Both the position numbers and the translations under genes were made by a program. Positions 15,941 through 22,563 of a stretch of 33,813 nt of DNA are shown in pieces. The notes beneath the pieces were generated by a model. The model was not told where the DNA came from. It ran no database searches and saw only the letters and a list, made by a program, of their open reading frames with translations. Source of the DNA: Odoribacter sp. (GTDB lineage: Bacteria > Bacteroidota > Bacteroidia > Bacteroidales > Marinifilaceae). Where the stretch lies: contig JAHHTT010000022.1 of assembly GCA_020024465.1 (NCBI GenBank), positions 1 through 33,813 of the forward strand, read 5' to 3'. Numbering within the stretch: position 1 is the stretch's first letter; each line of letters opens with the position of its first letter.

Positions 15941-18900
15941 TTAAAATGCAACATTTAAAGAAAGTGAGAATTGGCGGGCGAAAGGATAGCTTATGCCTCT
16001 TTCTCGTTTGATAGATGAAATGTAGAACAAATCTTCCATATTGAAACCTACTTTGACAGAACTTAGTCCCAAACGTTCGATATATTTGGCATTTGTTTTA
16101 TCCATGCGGTAGCTTAATGCGAGACTACCCATTTGAAATGTGTTTTCATCCATGACAAATCGGGAGGATACCTTTGAACTGGATCCGTTTTCTGAGCTGG
16201 AGATTGCTTGATATCGACTGATATCACCTGGTTTTTTCCATCTCTGTGCCAATACTCGCTTGTCGGCATTGTAGATAAGATTTGCATTTTCCACTTTGTT
16301 CATTAAGGTTGAATTGTATGCCTGTCCGCCGAATTTATAGGTAAAGTTCATATCGATACCAAAGCCTTTGTATGTAAACGAAGAATTTATATTACCCTGC
16401 CATTTAGGTTCGGTTGAACCTACTGGTACAAGGTCTACGACATCGTAGATCCCCGTCATCCGTCCATTGCGTTTCAAGAAGATCTCTTTACCTGTTGCCG
16501 GATCAATTCCCAACGAACGCACAGCCCACAGACGATTAATGGATTCTCCCTCGACGTAATGTGGAAGAGGTGCATTGGGGCGGTTTTCACTAGACAGATT
16601 GTCATTATTGAGCTTACCTGAATTAATTTCATTCATACGGCGCATAGCTTCAGAAATTTTTTTCAACTTGTCGGTGTTGTGTGAACCATTGAGTGTAATT
16701 ATCCAATACGCCTGACGTGAAGTGTTTTGGTATGGGATAAATGCGAGATTCAATTCAATTCCTTTATTTTCTAGTGTTCCTAAGTTTTCAGGATAAGTTT
16801 CAAATCCTAACGAGGGAGCTATGGTGATTTGAGTTAGAGAGTTTTTTGTAAGTTTTTGAAAATATTCTGCACGTGCTGTGATGCGTCCTTTAAGAAGACC
16901 TAATTCTAATGCAATATTCCAAGTGTTAGTCTCTTGCCATTTGAGTTTTTCATTAGGCATGGCAACTAATTCAGCTCCAGTCGCATCCGAAGATTCATAA
17001 GGTTGTAATAAATTTCCGTATGTATATAACTCTCGGGATTGATAAGGTGCAAATCCCTGAGTACCGGTTACTCCATATGAACCTTTTAATACAAGATCGG
17101 AAATAAAGTCGATATTCGACATGAATTGCTCTTTTTTGACATCCCAGCGCAGACCTGTAGACCAAAAGGGTGCAAAGCGGTTGTCTTTTCCAAATTGTGA
17201 TGATCCGTTGATGCTGATATTGAAATCGACGGAATATTTGAAGTCATAAGAATATCCGAAACTTCCACTGACTGCTACAAGGCGCGAAGTATTCTCTGAA
17301 CCAGTCATTTTTTCATCGTATTTTTTACCGAATAGGATATCATCCATATTTTCATTTGGAAATCCGGTAACATAAGCACCGTAATTGTGGTCTTTGTTTT
17401 CTTGTAGAGAAAAGCGGGCATTGGCTGTCACATAGTGTACTGCACCAAATAATTTGTTGTAACTTGCAGTTAAATCTAGTGCATAATCAAAATTTTCATT
17501 TTGTATACGTCTGAAATCTCCCTTTTTAGTTGGATCTTTTACTTCGTCGAATGCTGTATGTTGCGCAGGACGGAAAATCTCTGTTTTACCATTTAGCTTG
17601 GAAAGCGAGAAGGCTCCTGTCAGACGTAAATCACTGTTTGGGTTATATTCGATGCTAAATTGGTTTCTTACTCTAAAACTGCTAGTACGATTGATGGTAT
17701 TTAATTGTGCATTATACATTGGATTGGCATAACTAAGAGGTTGGAAGATACCCCGGAAAGTCATATCAAATTCATCCAAACGTTTTAGAATTTCTCCGTT
17801 TTCTCCATAAGGACGTAGATAAGGATTGAGTCGGGTGTATTCGGAAAAGTCGCCCCAAGGAGATTCTTCACCTACGGCATTTTCTACGCTGATGCTATTT
17901 TTTAATAATACTTTATTAAAGCGGTATAATAAATCTAAAGCTCCGGTTAGTGTATTTCTTTTGGATCCTTTCATTACACCGGGAGTAAAATTACCTCCAA
18001 AATACAGTTTGTAGCGTAAAGCTTGATCACCACCTTCAAAGCTAAGAGAATGGCGATGTTGTACTGCTGTGCGTAAGGGTTTATCCAGCCAATACGTATC
18101 TACTCCGCGTAACACTTCTCTTAATTTGGATGAATATAAAGCAAGGGGTTCTAATGAACCATTATTTGAATCATAAATACCGGCTAATTGTTCGGCTTCT
18201 AATTTTTCTTTGGCATTCATCAGGTTGTAATCAGAAAGGTCTGGCGTTTCCAATCGGGCATTGCCACTGTATGTTACCCATAAGCGACCGGCTTTAGGAG
18301 CTTTGGTCTCTATGACAATCACACCATTGGCTGCTCTTGCTCCATAGATAGCCGTTGCTGCAGCATCTTTTAACAGGGTAATCGCTTCTACACGGTCCGG
18401 ATCTAAGTCTATCATGGCTTGAAGGTCAATTTCAAATCCGTCCTGAATGATTAAGGGTTTGTTGGGATATGTGTCGTATTCTCCTTGTAAAGAGACTATG
18501 TCGGTAGAGGCTCCGGATATTGTTCCTCCAGGAAGAGTGGCTTGGCCACGCATGCGAAGGTCGGGAAGACGGTTCGGATTTGAACCGCTTGATATGTCTT
18601 CCATGATACGGAAACTAGGATCTACTGCTGCCAATGCTTTGGCAATATTTGTGGTACTGATTTTTTTCAAATCATCGCCTTTAACACGTACGGCAGAACC
18701 TGTAAATCCTTCTTTGCGACGGTTAAACATTCCGGTAACCACCACTGCATCCATTTCCATCGCATCCATTTCCATCCTGATGGAGATTTCTTTTTGTCCG
18801 GCGTAGGTGAATTCCTGAGATTTCATACCGATGAAAGAGAATTGCAATATGATGCCTTGGGTATCGGGCAATTCGAATTTAAATGTACCGTCTGTGGTAG

Positions 18901-19378
18901 TCGATGTTCCTAATGTGGTTCCTTTTACAACGACCGTAACTCCCGGGAGCGGATTGCCTTTGGCGTCAATTACCTTTCCACGTATCACTTTGGCTGATTG
19001 CGTATACGTTTGCGGAGAGTTCGCTTTTTTCAGCAGAATGGTTTTTTCTGTAATCTCGTATGAGATACCTGTCCCCGACAGTAAAGTATTGAGGACATCT
19101 TCTATAGAAGCGTCATAAAAATTCAAGTTTTTCACATTTGTTTTGGGTAAATCCCAGTCGCTGTATACAAAATTGAATTCAGACTGACGGCAGATTTCAT
19201 TGATGATTTCTTTAAAACTGCCGTTTTTTACTTCCAGATTTAGTTTAACCTGTTGAGAGTAAACTCGGGCATTGGTTTGTAATGTCAACAAAAGCAGGAA
19301 AATAAAAAATGTCTTCATTACCAGATAATGAATGATTTTTCTATACCCCGGATAAGGGCATGAAGATTTTTTTTTCAT
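15941..19378 (-). CDS. SusC/RagA-family TonB-dependent outer-membrane transporter with signalling domain
   Basis: This is the outer-membrane channel of the locus, 1145 aa. Order: a signal peptide at about 20-41, an STN signalling domain at about 50-118 that should contact the FecR upstream, a carboxypeptidase-regulatory-like domain at about 132-205 (VIRGKVIDAKGNPLPGVTVVV), a TonB plug from about 212 (VVVTGMFNRRKEGFTGSAV, then AAATAIYGARAANGVIVIET near 340) and a beta-barrel ending in ARQFSLSLNVAF. The STN domain fits regulation by an ECF sigma/FecR pair. Five residues just before the plug are tandemly duplicated (MEMDA twice). The neighbouring proteases suggest that the cargo is peptide. Confidence 0.95.
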   Translation of the reverse strand: MKKKSSCPYPGYRKIIHYLVMKTFFIFLLLLTLQTNARVYSQQVKLNLEVKNGSFKEIINEICRQSEFNFVYSDWDLPKTNVKNLNFYDASIEDVLNTLLSGTGISYEITEKTILLKKANSPQTYTQSAKVIRGKVIDAKGNPLPGVTVVVKGTTLGTSTTTDGTFKFELPDTQGIILQFSFIGMKSQEFTYAGQKEISIRMEMDAMEMDAVVVTGMFNRRKEGFTGSAVRVKGDDLKKISTTNIAKALAAVDPSFRIMEDISSGSNPNRLPDLRMRGQATLPGGTISGASTDIVSLQGEYDTYPNKPLIIQDGFEIDLQAMIDLDPDRVEAITLLKDAAATAIYGARAANGVIVIETKAPKAGRLWVTYSGNARLETPDLSDYNLMNAKEKLEAEQLAGIYDSNNGSLEPLALYSSKLREVLRGVDTYWLDKPLRTAVQHRHSLSFEGGDQALRYKLYFGGNFTPGVMKGSKRNTLTGALDLLYRFNKVLLKNSISVENAVGEESPWGDFSEYTRLNPYLRPYGENGEILKRLDEFDMTFRGIFQPLSYANPMYNAQLNTINRTSSFRVRNQFSIEYNPNSDLRLTGAFSLSKLNGKTEIFRPAQHTAFDEVKDPTKKGDFRRIQNENFDYALDLTASYNKLFGAVHYVTANARFSLQENKDHNYGAYVTGFPNENMDDILFGKKYDEKMTGSENTSRLVAVSGSFGYSYDFKYSVDFNISINGSSQFGKDNRFAPFWSTGLRWDVKKEQFMSNIDFISDLVLKGSYGVTGTQGFAPYQSRELYTYGNLLQPYESSDATGAELVAMPNEKLKWQETNTWNIALELGLLKGRITARAEYFQKLTKNSLTQITIAPSLGFETYPENLGTLENKGIELNLAFIPYQNTSRQAYWIITLNGSHNTDKLKKISEAMRRMNEINSGKLNNDNLSSENRPNAPLPHYVEGESINRLWAVRSLGIDPATGKEIFLKRNGRMTGIYDVVDLVPVGSTEPKWQGNINSSFTYKGFGIDMNFTYKFGGQAYNSTLMNKVENANLIYNADKRVLAQRWKKPGDISRYQAISSSENGSSSKVSSRFVMDENTFQMGSLALSYRMDKTNAKYIERLGLSSVKVGFNMEDLFYISSIKRERGISYPFARQFSLSLNVAF
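18747..18776. repeat. 15-bp tandem duplication inside susC
   Basis: GCATCCATTTCCATC occurs twice in perfect tandem, adding five codons (Met-Glu-Met-Asp-Ala twice on the minus strand) directly before the TonB plug. It keeps the frame. Confidence 0.9.
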
Positions 19379-19414
19379 AATTTTGTATTTAAAGTTTAAC
19401 TTGTGTCCATATAC

Positions 19415-19438
19415 TGTTACGGGCAGTTATGAACATTA
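19415..19438. repeat. 24-bp conserved block in the fecR-susC spacer, copy 2 (candidate susC promoter element)
   Basis: This is the partner of 4992-5015. On the minus strand it reads ATGTTCATAACTGCCCGTAA and lies about 37-60 bp upstream of the susC ATG, between a hairpin and the start codon. Its position and survival in the decayed copy would suit a promoter read by the operon's ECF sigma, but I know of no consensus to test it against. Confidence 0.5.
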
Positions 19439-19442
19439 TTTT

Positions 19443-19470
19443 GTGGATGGTATCTGAAGATGCCATCCAC
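19443..19470 (+). terminator. Hairpin between fecR and susC
   Basis: GTGGATGGTAT and ATGCCATCCAC pair (one G-T) around a 6-base loop. On the plus strand a T run follows (CTCTTTTTT), so it is a proper terminator only for antisense transcripts. On the minus strand it lies 8 bp after the fecR stop and may stabilise the RNA end or weakly separate fecR from susC. Confidence 0.45.
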
Positions 19471-19477
19471 CTCTTTT

Positions 19478-20644
19478 TTATTTAACAATAATCGTATTCT
19501 CTTTGATGTCAAAATGTACTCTCCCGGTTTTTTGCATCAATTCCAATACACCGTCAATTTTTTCATGTTTTCGAATATTGAGTGTGAATGGAATTTGTTT
19601 TGTTTGGCTGTTGGTATAGAACACTTCAAATGAATACCAACGTTTTAAATCACGTAAAATCTCTTCCAATGGGCAGTTGTCGTATATCATTTTGCCGTCT
19701 TTCCAACCTATATAAAATTCAGTATTAACATGTTTAGTGGTGATATTTTTTGAATTTTTGTTGTAAACGGCCTGTTGGGATGGAGTCAGTCGGACTTTCC
19801 CATGCGTACTTTGTACTTCCACACTGCCGGTTACCAGCGTAGTGAAAATTGTATTTTCTTCTTGATATGAGCGAACTCCGAAGGATGTGCCTAATACTTT
19901 GATGTTAACGCCGTCAGTGTGGATAATAAATGGTTTTGATGGATTTCTTGCTACTTCAAAATAAGCTTCTCCACTTAATTCTACCATTCTTTTATCATCG
20001 TTGAAACAAGTTGGGAATTTTAATTTGGATTCAGCATTTAGCCATACCTTGGTTCCGTCGGATAGGGTAAGATGATATTCTCCGCCTTGAGGGATCCATA
20101 TGGAATTGTCCATTAATGTCGTTTGTCGTTGACTATGATGCTCTTTGGCTTTAATTTGTAGATGTCCGATGGAATCTTGTAAGATCCCATCTTCTTCTGT
20201 AATTGTGATGTATTGGCATTTTTTTTCGTTTAAAGTAATTTTTTCCCCGTTGGCCAGAGTCAGTATGGCTTTTGAAGAACCGATTTCTCCTAATGTCTTG
20301 CTCGATGAGATAACTTCTGAATTGCTGGAATTCCATAGAAGCACACTGCCTGTCATAATAATCAGTATGGCAGCCACTCCGGTTATTTTCCATGAAATTT
20401 TTTTCAGCCGTTGAATATACATTTGTTTATAAAGACGCTTCTTTACCGTTTCTTGCATCGTTTTTGTGAGATCATTATTTTCAGTCATTTCGATACATGC
20501 GTATAGTTTAAGCATTTTGCGATAGTAGGCTTGATGCGTCACATCGGCATTCAGCCAATCAATTAATTCTCTTTGTTTTATAGAGGACAATTCTCCTCTG
20601 CGGAACAAGAGAATATATTCATCTATGAGTTCTTGTGGCAACAT
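19478..20644 (-). CDS. FecR-family anti-sigma factor
   Basis: This is an inner-membrane regulator, 388 aa, that holds and then activates its ECF sigma in response to the STN domain of SusC. The cytoplasmic anti-sigma part is 1-84 and the membrane segment about 87-104 (ITGVAAILIIMTGSVLLW). The periplasmic FecR domain is about 183-275 (IPQGGEYHLTLSDGTKVWLNAES, ELSGEAYFEVARNPSKPFIIH, VLGTSFGVRSY) and the C-terminal DUF4974/STN-like part about 318-388. It is complete, but no sigma gene precedes it: only a few tens of bases of one remain at 20730-20800. Its nearest relative sigma is probably the product of 5390-5956. Confidence 0.93.
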   Translation of the reverse strand: MLPQELIDEYILLFRRGELSSIKQRELIDWLNADVTHQAYYRKMLKLYACIEMTENNDLTKTMQETVKKRLYKQMYIQRLKKISWKITGVAAILIIMTGSVLLWNSSNSEVISSSKTLGEIGSSKAILTLANGEKITLNEKKCQYITITEEDGILQDSIGHLQIKAKEHHSQRQTTLMDNSIWIPQGGEYHLTLSDGTKVWLNAESKLKFPTCFNDDKRMVELSGEAYFEVARNPSKPFIIHTDGVNIKVLGTSFGVRSYQEENTIFTTLVTGSVEVQSTHGKVRLTPSQQAVYNKNSKNITTKHVNTEFYIGWKDGKMIYDNCPLEEILRDLKRWYSFEVFYTNSQTKQIPFTLNIRKHEKIDGVLELMQKTGRVHFDIKENTIIVK

Positions 20645-20729
20645 AAATTTGATTATTTCTTTACATATAGAAACCGATGATTGTAAAAACGGGTGACACT
20701 TAGAAGAAATTATTTTAAATTGATAAAGG

Positions 20730-20800
20730 CATTTTTAATGAATCGTTGTAAAATAGCAGTCCAAATTTCTTGAGTTTCTTTTATATTTACAAATATCTGT
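20730..20800 (-). pseudogene. Remnant of the deleted ECF sigma gene
   Basis: The minus strand around 20754-20775 reads Lys-Lys-Phe-Gly-Leu-Leu, matching KKFELL near residue 20 of the sigma factor at 5390-5956 (nucleotides 5883-5905). To its left 20566-20728 matches 5016-5182, and to its right 20794-20876 matches 5990-6085. Nearly the whole sigma gene is therefore gone, by at least two deletions, while both sides are preserved. Confidence 0.8.
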
Positions 20801-20811
20801 TGAGCTTTCAG

Positions 20812-20848
20812 ACATAAAAAGCTACGGTGATGGCATGACCGTAGCTTT
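20812..20848 (-). terminator. Intrinsic terminator, second copy
   Basis: This has the same stem as 6017-6053 (20818-20828 paired with 20838-20848) and a T-rich tail on the minus strand (TTTTTATGT). Here it lies between yeiH and fecR, so it may now end yeiH transcripts. Its presence suggests either that another copy of the operon end once lay upstream, or that the hairpin belongs to the sigma leader. Confidence 0.8.
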
Positions 20849-20876
20849 GTAAGTAATTAATCCATGAGAGGAGTTA

Positions 20877-21026
20877 TTCGACAACAATACAAATATAGAA
20901 TGTTGTATCGAGAGAAGAAATCCCTATAAATGAGTATTTATATATGAATAATTTAATGTCTGGGTATTTATGTTTTTTATGTAATCAAAAAATGTGTGTA
21001 TAATTTAATCTTTCGTATTATACTAT
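20877..21026. other. Spacer downstream of yeiH
   Basis: This is AT-rich sequence between the terminator copy and the yeiH stop. I see no gene, strong hairpin or repeat in it. Confidence 0.4.
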
Positions 21027-22016
21027 TCAGAACCAATATATATAAACTAGAGTGCTTATGCTGATGACTGTCCATAATAATACTCCTTGAATAAGTGGTT
21101 TGATGCCGACATCTTTTAATACATCGCGAGAAAGGGAGGCTCCTATGAAGAAAAGTGTGATGGTAAGTGTTTTACGGGCAAATTCGTTAATGGATGAGCC
21201 GATAGCTGCTCCGGTTTCTGTTGTGTTAAGAATGTATGTATTGAAAATCATGGCAAGAATGAAGAAAAAGATAAACCAGGGGATGCTGATGCGTTGTCCT
21301 TTGTTTTTAAAGATAAAGGAAGTGAAAAGTGCGATGGGAATAATCCAAAGAGCTCGGGTCAGTTTGATGGTGGTAGCTATGCGTAGAGCTTCCTCTCCAT
21401 ATGCAGCACCAGCTCCTACAACAGAACTTGTGTCATGGATGGCAATGGCTGCCCAGATACCGAAATCTTGCTGACTCATATTCAGGGCATGTCCTATTGC
21501 AGGAAAAATGAAAAGCGCGATGGCGTTGAGGATAAATATGGTGCCTAAAGCCACAGACATGTCGCTGTCTTTGGCTTTTAAAACTGGTCCGACGGCAGCG
21601 ATGGCACTACCGCCACAAATGGCTGTGCCGGAGCTGATGAGGTAGGTTGTGTCACGGTTGATTCTTAAGATGTGGCGGCCGATAACCCAACCGATGAGCA
21701 ATGTACCGATGACTGAAATTATTGTGAATTCCATCCCTTCTTTTCCTGAAGCGAGCGACGCATGGAGGTTCATACCGAATCCTAGTCCTACAACTGAATA
21801 TTGCAGAAGATATTTGGATGCTTTTTTGTTGAATGTCGGATAAGCTTGTTTGCATAAAAGAGCGAAGACTAGTCCAAGGGAAAGGGCCACAGGCGGTGTC
21901 ACCCAACGTGTCAGGCGGTGCATCCCCGGTAAGTAGTCAATGAAAAGAAATATACTTAAGATGGAGAGGGTTGCGATGTAAATGGTTTTGCTGTTTTTTT
22001 GTAATGCTGTTTTCAT
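21027..22016 (-). CDS. yeiH: YeiH/UPF0324-family membrane protein (putative sulfate/anion exporter)
   Basis: This is an inner-membrane protein of 329 aa with about ten hydrophobic segments. Family hallmarks are VVGLGFGMNLHASL near 75, SSGTAICGGSAIAAVGPVLKAKD near 128-150, and AAIAIHDTSSVVGAGAAYG near 190-208. The family is annotated as putative sulfate exporters; the substrate is poorly proven and I cannot improve on it from sequence. It stands alone on the minus strand, divergent from the DUF4491 relic. A TAAATTTG that fits the TAnnTTTG -7 pattern lies at 22046-22053, but no -33 box is clear. Confidence 0.85.
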   Translation of the reverse strand: MKTALQKNSKTIYIATLSILSIFLFIDYLPGMHRLTRWVTPPVALSLGLVFALLCKQAYPTFNKKASKYLLQYSVVGLGFGMNLHASLASGKEGMEFTIISVIGTLLIGWVIGRHILRINRDTTYLISSGTAICGGSAIAAVGPVLKAKDSDMSVALGTIFILNAIALFIFPAIGHALNMSQQDFGIWAAIAIHDTSSVVGAGAAYGEEALRIATTIKLTRALWIIPIALFTSFIFKNKGQRISIPWFIFFFILAMIFNTYILNTTETGAAIGSSINEFARKTLTITLFFIGASLSRDVLKDVGIKPLIQGVLLWTVISISTLVYIYWF

Positions 22017-22171
22017 GTCTTTGTATTTTTCGTGTTTTCCATGGGCAAATTTATGAGGTAGTCATAATATATCATAATACATAATATTTATATACTATAA
22101 CTGGAATTCATAACTATTGGGGCGTAATATATTTGTTTTTTGTCATTATATTTTGTCTCTAACTAAAATTG

Positions 22172-22458
22172 ATGGTTATGGAATTTCTTGCTGAATACAA
22201 TCTTATCGGACTAATAATTGAAGTTGCAACATTTCTTATTATCGGACTGTTTCATCCGCTTGTGATTAAGTGTGAAATATTATTTTGGAGTCGGTTATTG
22301 GTGTTTTTTTGATGATGGAGATATTGGCTGTCGTCGCGTTAGTTCTTGTTTGTCATATTTTGTGGACATCGTTTTGATCAATCGAAGAGCTTTTTGAACG
22401 ACCTAAGTGTGTAGAAAAAGGTTGATTTCCGGTGAATCCGAAGCAGAAAGAAAAATAA
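22172..22458 (+). pseudogene. Broken DUF4491-family gene
   Basis: The first frame gives MEFLAEYNLIGLIIEVATFL then IIGLFHPLVIKCE (start at 22172 or 22178), which I recognise as the DUF4491 N-terminus, a small membrane protein of about 100 aa. The frame then shifts: YYFGVGYWCFF continues in a second frame and LMMEILAVVALVLVC in a third. The last part reads SF-stop-SIEELFERP, then EKG-stop-FPVNPKQKEK and a final TAA at 22456-22458. From memory, the family has Trp at both TGA positions. A part of the middle also appears missing. With at least two frameshifts and two nonsense codons the gene is dead. Confidence 0.8.
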
Positions 22459-22484
22459 GGTGTGGAATAGCATAAAAAAAGAAT

Positions 22485-22492
22485 TATATTTG
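22485..22492 (+). promoter_or_regulatory. Candidate -7 box of the S9 peptidase/SusCD operon
   Basis: TATATTTG fits TAnnTTTG and would place the transcript start near 22499, leaving about a 65-base leader before the chosen ATG at 22564. The -33 region (around 22460) is a poor match, so this is tentative. It agrees with rejecting the farther upstream ATG at 22501. Confidence 0.45.
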
Positions 22493-22563
22493 GCGGGCGT
22501 ATGATTGTTTTTTGGCCTTTACAATTATGTGCTTTAAAAAGTAATAATGCAAAATGTTTAGAA

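Noticed and set aside
15941..19378. SusC as a vitamin B12 transporter because of the importer nearby
   Set aside because: It is 12 kb away, in a separate operon with proteases, without an associated riboswitch.
22172..22458. UGA read as tryptophan
   Set aside because: The same gene has frame shifts and a deletion, and TGA is used as a normal stop in neighbouring genes.
22501..22563. ATG at 22501 as start of the S9 peptidase
   Set aside because: It would put 21 extra residues before a clear signal peptide and lies almost at the predicted transcript start.
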